DNA of 64,000 nt, from positions 1 to 64,000 of the forward strand of contig JADNRZ010000029.1 of NCBI GenBank assembly GCA_015501605.1. The letters are read 5' to 3'. This DNA is from Panaeolus papilionaceus. Its lineage: Eukaryota > Basidiomycota > Agaricomycetes > Agaricales. Numbering within the stretch: position 1 is the stretch's first letter; each line of letters starts with the position of its first letter. This document shows, one piece after another, positions 25,440 to 38,088 of the stretch. The notes below the pieces were generated by a model, which worked only from the letters and a program-made list of their open reading frames with translations, did not search any database and was not told where the DNA came from. A program made the translations under genes and the position numbers.

Positions 25440-28400
25440 TGTGTCGATATCTTCTTAGTTTCATCCAGGCGTTTCAGCATTTCAGGCAAGAAGACGGTCA
25501 GGCCATGTCCCTATGAGCACGTCCTGGAGCGTCAACGCTCAGGCTTCATCACTCCCCGTGCTTGCGCTCCCATCCCCGCATGTCGGCTATGTCGTCCCTT
25601 TGGGTACCCCCCACTCTCGTCAGCCTCCTTACACACAATTTGGACAACAAATGGTCGCTTCCAGAATCCATACCCATCGCTTCACTGAGAAGCGAGCGAA
25701 ATCCCTTCGTCCCTCGCGACATTACCCCAATATGGCCCTAAAACCAAGGTCGTTCTATAATCTCCCCTTCCAATGCTCTCACGCAGCCCTCTGTCGCCAT
25801 CCATCCACGTGCTAACACAACGCGACACCCCGCCTCGTCGCATATTGTGAACACAGTAAGGAATCCCGTCAGGGAGATCGCGCTGTGACCACCGCTCCAA
25901 CTCGAGAGTGGAGACATCAACAGACGCGGTGGTGGCAAGACGTTCCTTTCCATCTGTTCAATCGACCCTCATTATCCCCTGACATAACTCCACCAGTTTG
26001 TCGCACCCCTCATTCCCAGATTCCCATCAGGCCTACATCCAACAAGACAATCTGACCAAACCTAACAACAAGCTTTCCTGGGCCATCGGCGACGCTCACA
26101 GCTGTTAGAGATAAATGAAAAGCAGCGTAGAGTATTCAAGTAGGTGTTATAGAAGGTTTGATGCCGATCGGAGGAGCCAAGCTTGACATGTATGTTGAAG
26201 TGGGGGTGCGTGTCCACGTTGCAGCTCCTGGCATAGACACAGCCACCTACTCTTGCGCTCCCTAAACAATTTCAGGCGTCATCGGGCACTATACCGCCTG
26301 GCTGGGGTTGTCAATGAATAGGCAACAGCGCTGTTACGCTGTGCAAGCCAGCCACACAAGGCGGATATTCCTGTAAGGGCTGGCGGTTGAGGGGAGGGGG
26401 AAAATGTGGTGAGATCGCAGTAAGGCTGATACACGAAATCGGTCGCTTCATGTAACTTTCATAAGGACCTAAAATTTAAGAGAAAAAATGCCATTATTCG
26501 ATCTAAATACACAAAAGATGCTGAAGTTCAGTCAGATATCGGCGGCATAAGTAGGAGTGATAATAAGAGAATTTGACTCACAAATAGGTATCTCGCTCAA
26601 CTCATCCATCGTTACTAAGAGTACCAACCCTCTTCTCCTACCCCATTTCAAGCCATCATCATCCTTCTTAGTCTCCACCTCCATTTCAACCCACATTTCA
26701 TCCTTCCTTCGCCCCAAACTCAATGCCAATCGCGTCCAGATGGGTCACCATCTCAACCATCGCGCTGCCCCTCCCAATACTCCGACCCCCTCGACAACAC
26801 CAACGTTTCCTGGGTCATCAACGACGCCCAGAGACAGCGAACAACCATGAAAAGCAGCGTGAGGTGTTAGGGGAGGTGTTCCAGGAGGAGTGAGGCCCAT
26901 CACTTGAGCCTGGCTTGACGTAGAGGTGAAAGTGGTCGTGGGTCCACGTGGCCCGACCGCCGAGTCACCTCATGCTACCACTTCCACCCTCTCGCTTCCT
27001 CCCTTGTTCCAACTCGTTCAGCACAAAATATCCACCAGGCCTCCATCACGACGAACTGGGGTTAAAAAAGAAAGAAAAAGAGGCTAAGGACATTGAACAT
27101 CGCGTTAACCAAAGCTGAAACGATGCCTCCATGAATGACGTGAGGTGATAACACGAAGAAGGCGGAGTTTTTGTGAGTTGAAGCAGAAGGGCGTTTATAT
27201 GTCTAGGTGGAAGAGGGGAACGGGAAGAAGATACCCGATGCGATGGCCATTGGGAGTCTTGGCAAGGCTGGGGTGAGCTGTGCGGGGTTGGTATAGGAAT
27301 ATAGGGTGAAACGGCAACGTCGGCGATGAGAAAATGGTACTGGTAGAGAGTTCTACGAGAATATTCAACGATGGGGTGATAGCGCGTCATTTCAGGGAGG
27401 TTTGGGTGAGGCTCATGGGGAACAGTGGGTCTCATTGAAAGAATGCCTGCGATATAGTCACAGGCGCAGAAAAAAGATGGAAGGACGTGTCAGAGCTTTA
27501 GTCGCCGTTGACGCCGTAACAGAGTGCAGAAGGGGAGGTTGAAGATGTTGAGGTTGAAACGTCGGTTTGGGAGCGGATTTTGAGAAAAACCCGCGCCTTT
27601 CATCCATCCTATACATTCCTCCAAGAGGGTAAGCCATCGGTGATGATCAGATTCCCGATATCGACATGCCCCATCATGCCAATATTCTCAGCAACCCTAC
27701 TCCGAACTCTCGCAACGTTCTGAACTCATAGCTCCCCTCTCGCTAGCTGACAGCTACCGAGGCCGACCCAAATTCCGATCCTGCACTCCAACATGAGCAC
27801 ACGCAGTACAACAAGATAAGGTTGGCCATCTGACCGCTGCGTCGTTTTACCAGATCTTCAGCATCTTCAAGTCGTCCAGGTAATAAATGCACATACATAT
27901 TACCAATCCTTCGTCACATAGGCTCCTTCGTCTTTGACATGTAGCACATAAATTGAGAGGGAGTGATGGACGTGGCCTCTGGTCATCTATCGTAATAAGG
28001 ATGAGTGAATCAAGTTAGACGTCCACAGGCCTTTTTGAAGAACGGATAAGCTGTAGCATAATTTACGAGCCAGTGGAGGAGGCGGAAGGGATCATGGATG
28101 TATGGTAGGGATATGACATAGACTTAATAGAATGCGACCATCACACAGTGACAGACAGGAAATAATAGCATAATGATAGCATTGTTCTAAATGAGTACAC
28201 TGAAAACGACGACATGAGTCAGAGCCACGAAGAATAAATCGAATACGCACAGATATCTAGTTTAAACAATTTTGAAAGCCATTAGGGACACCATTGATAC
28301 CATGGCGTCTACAGCGCGACCAGCACGTCGTAAAAAGGCCAGTGAAACAGGATAGGGCCCAACGCAATCCTAACCACTGAATCTACGCTGTAACGACGAA

Positions 28401-28546
28401 TCTCCAACCTAAATAAAGAACATAGATGAAGAGAGGCGAGGATGAGATGAGTGTCGTTCAGCTCAGGTGAGGAAACACGATGATGGTGGTTTGGGATCAA
28501 TCCAGTTTGATGGTTTACATACCTTGGTCATCAATTCAAACACCGA
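25440..28546 (-). repeat. repeat unit U6 (blocks V-P-X-Q'-W), interrupted before Y
   Basis: V is about 25450-25975, P about 25975-26490, X about 26510-27060, Q' about 27010-27800 and W ends near 28510. It is collinear with 13630-16740 and 43630-46760. Its Y block is displaced to 33412-33740 by the inverted-repeat composite inserted at 28549. The minus-strand X frame ends in an acidic stretch before the conserved donor GTGAGTCAAATT. Confidence 0.65.
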
Positions 28547-28885
28547 TACGGTGTTCGAGAGACGCCAGGTTAACTCGACATTTCGCTTCAGCTCCCAAAC
28601 TTCTTCGGTTCCCCGTCGGCTCCCATGCGACCTCATTCACTTCCCTCTCACGCCCCTATCCTCCTCCCTCTCCTTCATGAAAAAGACTCTTTGTACCTTA
28701 GGAGCCGTAAATGGAGCTAATACAAGGTACTGATTGCTTCAAAAATGAGAAAGTAAAGATATATTATCAAATATAAGTTTATTCAATAGGTAATTAATCC
28801 GAAAATGTACTTTAAAACCCTCGTAAAATGTCAGTTATGGTTAATCTCTTCGATTTCAACCTTTGTATATCGGCCTGAAAACCGA

Positions 28886-29476
28886 TGATGAGCTCCGAAG
28901 CCATATCCCTCCCAATTCCGCATTTTCGGTAGTTTTACGATGCATGGTTTATCCTGCATTCCCCGACTGCACGGTACCTCCCTGATTCGGTTTATTTAGT
29001 TTATTTTTCATTCTATTTTTCATTCTATGAAACGCTTCGGCGCTTAGTTTCTTAAATCCTATCGTTTTCTTTTGTTTTCACTCGTATTTCCTTTTTAGTT
29101 TACCTCCGTAGCACTTCTTCAACTCATGTATTTTATTTACTATACCCAATTTCCACCACCAGAATAGATCAGTTTTCGCCCCAGTTTTTCGCCATCGTCT
29201 CTCGTTGTCTTCGTATTTCGTATTTCGTATTTCGTATTTCGTATTTCGTATTTCGTATTCGTATTTCGTCTCGTTTTCGTTCTTATTTCGTCGTTCCGCG
29301 TGCATTCGGCACCACCCTTCCTCTCGTTTCCCACATTTCCCTTAGCACTCGCAGACCCCACGACCTTGCAACGTCGTGCTTACTCACCCATCGTCACACC
29401 ATCCTCATCCTCACATCACGAATCATATTATATTCATATCATTTTCATATCTAGACTTACCGTAACGCGCACATCA
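28886..29476 (+). mobile_element. solo LTR of the gag-only family, with CCGA target duplication
   Basis: This 591-bp sequence begins TGATGAGCTCCG and ends CGCGCACATCA. It is the reverse complement of the LTRs at 55824-56378 and 59331-59885. It is flanked by CCGA at 28882-28885 and 29477-29480, so it is a clean insertion reduced by LTR-LTR recombination. It is longer than the 555-bp intact LTRs, mainly because of an expanded 7-mer array. Confidence 0.9.
29210..29268. repeat. 7-bp tandem repeat (TCGTATT)n inside the solo LTR
   Basis: About eight copies of TCGTATT are seen here. The corresponding site in the intact LTRs has only about two to three copies. The difference of roughly five units accounts for the extra 36 bp of this LTR. 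Minus-strand open frames over it are repeat artefacts. Confidence 0.85.
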
Positions 29477-29480
29477 CCGA

Positions 29481-31173
29481 TAACCTTGCATACGCCCTCG
29501 TAGGACCCACCCCATCTACTCTCAGGTAGTATTGACAGTTTACCGGCTACACCTGATGAGGTTGGCAAGTTGCTTGCCGTGGCAGTCGTGCTCGAGAACA
29601 ATGCCTATCCGGTGTTCATCTTGATCGACTCTCGTGATCTATTGAGAAAGCTCTGCTCTATCAGAAAGGCCACTCGAGTCTCGCTTAAATAGGGATTCGT
29701 GATCGGGCATCTATCACACATACTAACTTGGTACTACCTTGTTTGACCTTGGAGCGATTGCAGCCCCTGTTTTCGTCATTTTTCCTCCTTTCTCTCCGCT
29801 TTTCTCCTTACATCAACGCGCCGCTGCCTGATCAGCCTCGATTTGATTTTTTTTTATGAGTAACCTTCGATGAACCATGCGCCTGCTTACCTCCTTTTTT
29901 GCGTTTTCGGACAGTTTTCATGTGCGTGCCCACGCCACGGCATCAGGATCATCCTCCAAAGCTCCAAGACCCAATCCAGTATCTTATGTGCTTCATAGTA
30001 TATCCCATTCTCTCTTTTATTCATTCGTTGTCATTTTAACTGTCCTTCCTGTTTTTAGATAGCTCATGTGGTAGAACATATATAAACTTTACACCATCTT
30101 GTCTCAGTAGTCACAGCGTCGCCAGCCGCATCTGGTTCAGTTTCGGCATATATAAGTCGTCTTCCGGCTGTCCTACGTAGCCACCATCGTTGGTTATCGT
30201 ACTCAGTCACCGCCGCGTTGGTGTTCGTCTCAGTCAGTTGCACGTTCTGTTTGTATCACTGCAAGCCACCCAGTGTCACCGTCGTCGACAGTTTTCCTCA
30301 GTTCTAGTTGTTCCCAGCTTCGTATACACTTATCTCAGCCCCACCCCATGATCTTGCAAACAAGCGCACTTGTCTTCACTTCACTCACCTGGCACCATCA
30401 CCATCACCCTCAGTGCTCCACCCACATTCCATTTTTGTTCTTGTTTGGTTTCTATTCAACGCCCCACCGTTGCACGCTCATCAGCGCGCAAGATGTCTTT
30501 GGCCAACAACCCCGTATCCCTCCCGTCTGCCTATTTATCCTTGTGTTTTTAACTCTTCAGCTTTCTATTTCATCGCTTTATCACTCTTTTTATTTTCTTG
30601 GATATTCCCTTCACATCATTTTGATTTTGCATAGAATAATACAAGAATTGTACCCAGTTTACAGAGTATATGAAGTGTTCCCACCCAGTGTTTCTATAAT
30701 TTGTGCTGATGTGCGCGTGAGGATATTTGGGTGAAAGGTGAGCAAGGGTGAAGGGATGACAAATTGATGAGGTGGTTGGATGGAAAGGGAAGTGAAAGTG
30801 AGACACATAGTCCTAGTCCAAGTTCGGGGGTCGATATGTGAGAGAGATCAGAAGATGAGAAGAGAAAACGAGTGTGAGGTGAAAGAGACAAAGACGGAGG
30901 ACGAAGATGACAAAAATAACGAAAATATATGCTGAAGAAAATGCGCACGGGTACCAAACGACAACGAACGCGAAATACGAACGTGAAATATGAGATACGG
31001 GGGTGGCAAGAGGTTTGTATTCGTTGTAAACCAGGTATTGTTTAAGAATTGGGCTTAAAATACGCTCTTATTGTGAATAAAAACCTTCTCTCTCTACGTA
31101 AAAAGCCTTACATTGCCCGCTGGTCTGGGTTGTGGTTGGGTAGGAACGACATTTATTGATATGACAATGGCAG
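29481..31173. other. interior of foldback element 1 right of the solo LTR
   Basis: No gene is supported. There are TATA-like strings (CATATATAAGTC near 30148 and CATATATAAAC near 30077) followed by CT-rich sequence, which looks like a promoter or leader without an attached coding region. A GGCAAGTTGCTTGCC hairpin lies near 29562 and resembles the end of the MITE at 11172. Confidence 0.4.
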
Positions 31174-31255
31174 ATAGGGGCGTGAGAGGGAGGTAAGTGA
31201 GGTAGCATGGGAACCGACGGGGAACCGAAGAAGTTCGGGAGCTGAAGCGAAATGT

Positions 31256-33406
31256 CGAGAGACGCCAGGTTAAGTCGACATTTCGCTTTGGCTCCCGAAC
31301 TTGTTCGGTTCCTCGTCGGCTCCCATGGTGCCTCATATACCTCCCTCTCACGCCCCTATCGTTAATCATTATGTCGATAAATGCATGTTCTACACTAGCA
31401 GAATCCATATCAGTAGTCAATATAAGGCTCTATACACTCTAAAAAGGTACCTACTACCAATTAAAACCTTATCTAAACCAAAATTCTAGCGGAAAGAATC
31501 AAGAATCAAGCATACAATAACACCAAAGGTTTGACTTGCTTGAATTTGTAGGGTTCCTACTTGTAACCTTACAACAAGAACAACAAATAACACACGCGGC
31601 TGTTGCCCACAAACGGCGCAGAGCACTAAATAAGTCTTTTCTCAAGGTTCCCCACTTCAGTCATTGATCAAAAGTCATGGATTACACTGAGAATGACCGA
31701 CAAACCATGGAGACCATGCACCTACCATGCTGAAGGATAGATGGTATGACGGAGCATTATTTCCACTTGAGATGCCTTTCACACACTTGAAGATACTACA
31801 TCATTGAATAGACGCGCGGATGAGTGTGCAACACTAAGATTACGAATGGAAAGAAAACAAAAAAAAAAGATGAGCAATGATGGATGGATGCAATAGATGT
31901 GAGTGTGAAAGTGATAGTGCAAGGCGAGTGATAAGAATGAGGTGCGCTTGCAGCTCGGTTTACAAGTATATGGAGTCCGAAGAGCTACGGTTAGAAGAGG
32001 TGAACTGGGACAAGAGCGACGAGGTTCAGCTCGGCGACGGCCACACTGAGGGTAAAACAACGCGATATGGGACGCTGGGAGGACAAGACCTTCAACAGAC
32101 GTCGATGACCGCAACGCTGGAGAACTGGGAGCGACACGAACGAAGACTGTGACTGACCGAGACGAAAACCGACGGCCGCCGCGACTGAGTACGAAGACCA
32201 ATGACAGTGGGTACATCGGACGACTAGGAGATGATGAAATGCGACTGAAAGTAAACCCGAGACGGCTGGCAACGCTGGGTGACTTGGAGACAACGGATTA
32301 CGACGCTGATGAGACGAAACGAAACAAAGACGGAACACAGATGCGAAATCTGGTGAGTCTAAGTACTAGTCTAAGTGAGCTATTTATAAAATAAGAAAGA
32401 GAGGTAAAATGACAGGTAATGGAAGAAAAGGCAAACAGAAAACGATGGAAGTACACGAAAAGGAACAAATGAAACAGGGAACATGAACAGGGAACAGGTA
32501 TATTGAATAAAACAAGTACAGAGGGGGATCGAGGTATCGGACGCGGTGACTGAGGGTCGATTAAATGAGTTGTGAGATGTGATAAGATGCGGAGAGCCTG
32601 ACAGCGTGAGTGGGTGCGATTCTGATTATAATACCGTGGTGTATGTGTTTGTTCGATGGGTTGCAGAAATCGTCCAAAATCGCGAAAATGGGGGTACACG
32701 GTGGGAGTGAGGCTCATCAACGCATATCTGACCAGTTGCGTATGTGGATTGACCTCGTGTTACAGAAGATGTTTAACGAGCCCGATACATTTGAATGATG
32801 AGTTTCCGAACAGGAAGCAGATCAGCAGCACTCAAACCCACTGTTGATGGGGAAAATGAAAGGCAATAGCATTAGAGCAATGAAAAACTGTGGAGCTTGT
32901 CCTGAAGAAAATGGTTTGAGCCCGTCGCACGAATTGTAAGCGCGCCAGGGCCGCCAACGCGCTCTTACCACCACCAACCATAAGCTCTCGCTTAACCCAG
33001 TTTGGTACATTAGATTCGTAGTATGCATTTGGAAACCCGCCCCCATTCATTTTTGTTTTATTAACGTTTATGCTTCCTTGAACATAAACTCCTCAGAACT
33101 CATACTATTGTATCATATCTTCCCTTAGTGTAGAAGTGTTCTCACTTGACCTTCGCTTACTTGTTCGTAGTAGTTTTGGTGTTTTTTTCCCGAACTTTAT
33201 TTCTTTGTAAGTCTAAGTAGTTATATTGCCTACTAGCACAGGTTCAGGTAGTGTAGAACATGCATTTATCGACATAATGATTAACGATAGGGGCGTGAGA
33301 GGGAGGTACATGCGGTACATGAGGCACCATGGGAGCCGACGAGGAACCGAACAAGTTCGGGAGCCAAAGCGAAATGTCGACTTAACCTGGCGTCTCTCGA
33401 ACACCG
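31256..33406. mobile_element. foldback-like element 2 with near-perfect long inverted repeats
   Basis: The left arm (about 31256-31395) and the right arm (about 33249-33406) are inverted copies that differ visibly only by a 9-bp duplication (TGTACCGCA type) and a few bases. The outer right terminus is CGAACACCG, followed by TA. The interior (31400-33240) has no recognisable transposase; its longer open frames are unconvincing. It is fused to element 1 at a CGAGAG microhomology, forming a 4.86-kb composite inside a repeat unit. Confidence 0.75.
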
Positions 33407-34759
33407 TATAGGCGCGATGTCCATATTCATAGTCTCCCTAATGGAACTCTGTGTTTTGGTTTTCGTTCATTTTATTATCTGAGACTGGACATTCCCCGTA
33501 CATCGAGTCGTCCATATGTACCGTTCCCATCAGCGTGATTTGCTGGGCTGTATTGCGCCCTCCTCTACATGAACCCGATATTCGTGAACATGTCAATGTG
33601 CTTCTCAGCTCCTCTTTTCCTCGATCTTTTCACAGTACACAACGGAAGTGTAACATGGCATTGACAATACAATTGGCATACGCGTCTTCAGACTCGAAGA
33701 AAAGACGATCCTCGAACAGCCTGGGTCTTTTGAGATTTTTATTCACAACACCATTACACCATTACACCATTATCATTGTACATGGGTTCCTCTGTATTTC
33801 ACCCTTGCAATGCCCTCGCAGAACGCTGTATGACCATCCATCCATGCACTGATACAATGTGACACCCAACCTCGTCGCATATGGTCAACGCAATAGAGAA
33901 TGCTTTAAGGGAGATGATATTCTAACGGCCGCAGCGAGTGGCTGCATCGTGGAATTTGAAAGGTGACAACATGTGCATGGACTTCCGCGCCAAGATTTGG
34001 GGTGGCGGAGGAGGAATAACGGTTAAAGAGGCCGGGTGGAGGTGCCGGCAAAAGGGGTGACATTAACAGACGCGATAGTAGCAAGGCAGGAACGATCACA
34101 CAGTCTGACCTCAGTTGTCCCGCCTCCTTTCTCCCTCCTCCACATCACCCCTCATCCTATTGCCTTTTCATCCCACCAATCAGCACGTATTATCTAGAGA
34201 CATGACTCCAGTTTCCTCGCACCTCCCGGCACTGACTCTACGCCCAGCACGATAATCCGATCCCTCTAACAATAAGCTTTCCTGGAGCATCTGCGCCGCC
34301 CAGAGCCAGCGGAGGTCAATGAAAAGCAGGGTAGGGTGTTCAGGTTCGTGGTACAAGAGGTTTGAAGCCGATCGGAGGAGTCAGGCCTGGCCTAGACGCG
34401 AAAGTGGTGGTGCAGGTCCGCGTCGCGGCTCCTCGCAGACACAGCCACCGATTCTTGCGCTCCCTAAACAACTTCACTCGTCATCGGGCAATATACTGCC
34501 TAGCTGTGGTTGAAAATGGACGGGCGATGGCGCTGTTACACTGTGTGAGCCTAACGTCCCTGTACGGGGTGGTATTGAGGACGAGGATGAAGCGAGGCGA
34601 CAAATGTGATGAGATCACGGCAAGCGTGATGTACGCAATCGGTCGTCGCATGTGGCTCTCAAATGGACCTGTAATGTGAAAATAAATGCCATTATTCGAC
34701 GTAAATACACCAGATGATACTAAAATTCAGTCAGATATAGAACACACAAGTGAGGGTTA

Positions 34760-35098
34760 TCTCAGACGATTATTACTCACAATTATATCTCGCTGAAACC
34801 ATCCATCACTGCTATGATGGCCCACCCTCCTTTCATTCCCCTGTTCCAAGTCGTCCTTGTCACCCTTTCTCTCCATCTCGATTTCAACCCTCATTCTATC
34901 CCTTTTTCCACCCCCATATCCAACTTCAATCGCGTCCAGATGGGACGGCATCTCAGTCATCGCACCGCCCCACCCAATACTCCGACCACCTCCAACAAGC
35001 ACCTTTCCTGCATCATCAACGACACTCAGAGCCAGCGGATGCCCATGAAAAGCAGCGTGGGCTGTTAAGGTAGGTGCTCCAGGAGGAGTGAGGTCCAT
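34760..35098 (-). pseudogene. X-block open frame, unknown family (113 codons)
   Basis: This is the longest clean version of the X frame. It starts MDLTPPGAPTLTAHAAF, continues with VDDAGKVLVGGGRSIGWGG and MPSHLDAIEVGYGGGK, and ends in an acidic stretch with DGWFQRDI before a GTGAGT-like donor region. Frame conservation with the 18.7-kb copy suggests it was once coding. It resembles no domain I can name. The complete gene structure is not resolved. Confidence 0.35.
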
Positions 35099-35300
35099 CG
35101 CCTGAGCCTAGCCTGACTTATGGGCGAAAGTGCTGGAGGTCCCATGTCACCTGATGACCGAGTCTCGCCCTTCTCCTTACGCGACAACACCCTCCCTTTT
35201 GCATCCTGCCCGATTCCAACTTGAGCGTTTTGGCGCCTGCTGACCTCTCGCCATGTAAGGTGTGTCAGATGTCCATAATGAACAACTGAGTTGAGATGTT

Positions 35301-35729
35301 TCAAGTAGGGAGGTTGAAAGTCGCATCAGAAAGATGAAACGGTATCTCCTCGGGATTGTCGGTTTTTATGGAGAGTATGGATGGCAAGGAAGCGTTGTGG
35401 GAGGTCATGAAACGCAGAGGGCTGAGGGTTGTCGTATAGGAACGAGGAGCGCGATGTAGTGGTCCTTGGAGGATGGTAGATGTCTGGTTGAGAATGTATG
35501 CAGTTCCGTCGGAGTAGCAGAGAAAGGAGGGACCACATGTTTGCGTTTGAATCATTGACAAGTTGTAGGAACGGGAGACAATGTTGAGGTTGGAACGTAG
35601 GTTTGGCAAGAGAAACACCTGCGCATTGCATCCATTGTTTACGCTCCTCCAGGACGATGAGCCACCTGTGAAAATCCGATTTCCAGATACTAGATGAAGG
35701 TCATCACGACAGCGTCGCAACATCTTCAT
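35301..35729 (-). pseudogene. Q-block open frame, unknown family (142 codons)
   Basis: This open minus-strand frame contains LVSGNRIFTGGSSSWRSVN, CYSDGTAYIL and RSYTTTLSPLRFMTSH. Equivalent phrases recur at 6.3 and 19.3 kb in broken frames. The mixture of GG and aromatic residues looks like beta-rich protein, but this is only an impression. It may be an internal exon of the same gene as block X, which lies about 200 bases downstream on the minus strand. Confidence 0.35.
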
Positions 35730-36380
35730 CTTCCAAACTCAGCCCTTTCTTCACGCCAAGGAGAACTGCCAACGTAACCACAACCCCCCCTCTCCCCTTC
35801 TCTGACATATACCCACGCGGGACGACAAGACGAGGTGGGTGTGGGCTGCATAACCGGCGCAGCAAGCACATCTGCGTCGTTTGACCAAATTGTCAGCATC
35901 TTCAGGTCACCAAAGCGAAAAGTGCATACTTACATACAAATTTTCGCGACACTAGCCTTCGTTGTGCGGTGAGTTGGCGTCGCGACTGGTAATCTATGAT
36001 TGGGGATTAGTATAAGATGTAGACTTTGAGAAGGGTGCTCACCTCGCAACGCCTCAACCTGTGCTCCGATCTTCACCCCTCAACCAAAGCCTAGATAGAA
36101 TGCAACGTCTCTCCGCGTCATAACAAACCAGAAAAAAGCCAGATCGCGCCCAACTCAATCCTATCTATCACCATAGCTACGCCGTTACTTTATCCAAAGA
36201 TAGCGATGAATCTTCGACCTAAATAAAAGGAGTGAATAAAGAGAGGCAGGGAACAAGGTGAGTGTCGTTCATCTTGGGTGAAGAACGCCGATGATGGTGG
36301 TTTGGGATCAACCCTGCTTTGATTGGAACCCTTACCTTGATCGTCAATTCAAACATCGACAATCAATTTCGCATCCGTCG

Positions 36381-36709
36381 TCGACATGGTTTGAGACATG
36401 CTATGACTTTGCTTATCGTTAATAGCAGAACGACTACAATGTCTATTGGAAGGAATAATGCATAAGAAGACGGAGGTGATGAAAGCGACGCGCATGGAAT
36501 ACAGCCAAGACTGGATGAAGCGACGAAACAGTGAAAACAGGTGAATGGAAATTATGGTGAATGGAATTCCGAGTAGAAAAGCTGATAGAAGAGCAAAAGG
36601 AGAGTCCTACAACAGCGCCGAGGGTGTGAGACACAGGCGACACTGAGCTGCACTAAAGGATAAATGATTAAAAGAAGAAATGGTACCCGCATCAAACGCA
36701 CCTCTGAAT
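36381..36709. other. 3' flank of GTPase C
   Basis: This is non-coding sequence between the W block and the stop codon of GTPase C. Parts resemble the 3' flanks of the other GTPase copies (a GAAAGGAATTC-like, A-rich context). Nothing else is seen. Confidence 0.4.
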
Positions 36710-38088
36710 TCATTTCCTGTGCTTGAAAACTTTTGCAACATGACGCATGGAAGCAGTGAATGCAAAGCGAACAAGATCTTTGAGGACAAGAGGTTGAGAT
36801 GCCACTGCACAATCATTTGATTCAACATCTTCAGCAGGTTCTGGCTCTTGTGCCCATTTCCAGAATAAAATTCTTTGTTTGATGTTTGCAGGGCGTGCAT
36901 TGGCTGCAATTGACTTGCGGAGATGGTAAGCAGCATCCCTACATTCAAGCGGCAATTCCCCAAAGTTGACAAACTGATTGATGAACTTTGTGAGTGTCCT
37001 GTTATTCTCCCTCCGGTTGCTCTCGAGGATGGTCCTGAGGTTGTCCTTGATTTGTGCTTCGTGTTGGGCCAGGTCCAGCTCAATGATTTGCTTTTCCTGA
37101 AGAGCACCCTGGATGCGCTCATGTAGATCTTGGTAGAGAAAGCGGGATTTTGAAGTGGTATAGTCATTGAAGACATGGGTTGCATATGATTTGCGATCAA
37201 TTGCCAGAAGTGCAGAGTTCTTAGTATTCGTGAATTTGATAACATCAGTGCTTGGATGTTCAACAAACTCCTGTAGAGAGAAAGTAAATAACACAGGAGA
37301 GATCATAGAAAAATATCAATGATTACCTTCAAAGTTTCATCCCTCAGCTGTGCAAAGTTAGACTCTGCTCGGTTTCGAGTCTGTTTGTTGTGCACAGTGT
37401 CCCACATGGTGGTGATGATCACCAGTGAAGCATAATAGCCTCGAAAGAGTCTCTTGAGCATGTTGAATGTTTTGCGCCGACTTCTAGGCAGTCGAGTTTC
37501 TGTAATAGGGGTCAAATATAATATACTCGCAGCATAATCCAGACTATTAGAAAAAATTAGTTTAGTTGCCCAGTCTAGACCCGAAGAAATAGCATACTCA
37601 TTTTCCTGCGACCACTTTTTTACCATGTTCACAACTTCGATCTCAGAGATCTTCAAGTCCGAAAATCCGGGTGTATCGATCAGATACACTGGGCGCGGTG
37701 GATCCCAGCCCCTCAGCACAACATTTACAAGTCGGTAAGCGGACACAGTCTGTGTGTAGCCAGCAAGTTGATCCTTTGAGATCCACAGCTTCTGAGATTC
37801 GCCCGCAAGCGCTTCAATGAACTGGAACATGCAGCAATAGCAAAACATTCAGATTTCTTGGGTGTCAATGAGGTGAGGATAGATAACTTACTGAGCTTTT
37901 CCCTGCACCTGTAGGTCCCATGATGCTATATTAATTCACTATTAAACGCACCCTGGGCTCACAACTATTTGCATAGATGGCACATACAGAAATATATATG
38001 GATATGGTTTCTTGGGTATGCGAGTGGTCACAGGTTCAACAGAAATATCACCGGTGATCGAAAGGTTTTCGAGTTCAGGAATCTCCAT
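36710..38088 (-). CDS. GTPase C: AIG1-like / small P-loop GTPase, five exons
   Basis: The exons are 38088-37988, 37925-37892, 37821-37598, 37543-37327 and 37270-36710, giving 379 codons from the ATG at 38088 (378 aa). An in-frame upstream ATG at 38202 (MSDTQPTV) would add 38 residues, and this is the only copy in which that extension is open and begins with Met. Walker A GPTGAGKS is on the 34-nt exon; VYLIDTPGFSD and TTMWD motifs are present. Three codons differ in length from copy A, all multiples of three, which is consistent with coding constraint. The 54-nt third intron is open, as in A. The protein is probably functional. Confidence 0.85.

Larger units (their letters stand above)
28549..31258. 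mobile_element. foldback-like element 1 with long inverted repeats
   Basis: The left arm starts CGGTGTTCGAGAGACGCC at 28549 and runs about 115 bp through CCCTCTCACGCCCCTATC. The right arm is its inverted copy at about 31174-31258. The two arms share variants such as CGCTTCAGCTCCC and CTTCTTCGGTTCCCCG that element 2 lacks, so they belong together. The outermost bases of the right arm are missing. The interior holds a solo LTR (28886-29476) and sequence without recognisable genes. No transposase is seen, so the element is non-autonomous. Confidence 0.7.
33407..36380 (-). repeat. repeat unit U7 (blocks Y-V-P-X-Q-W)
   Basis: Y is about 33412-33740, V about 33740-34190, P about 34190-34690, X about 34720-35160, Q about 35170-35780 and W ends near 36320. 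Y continues the unit broken at 28546. From V onward it is collinear with 17270-19480. It contains the best-preserved open frames of the family (see the following two entries). Confidence 0.65.

Noticed and set aside
29078..29361. Minus-strand frames rich in KYEIRNT-type repeats
   Set aside because: Translation of the 7-mer tandem array in the solo LTR.
30273..30734. Plus-strand open frame of 153 codons inside foldback element 1
   Set aside because: His/Ser/Phe-rich CT-biased translation without domain; overlapping frames are also open.
31779..32720. Minus-strand frames of 115-145 codons in foldback element 2
   Set aside because: Several overlapping frames are open together, and composition looks like untranslated or regulatory DNA, with no transposase motif.
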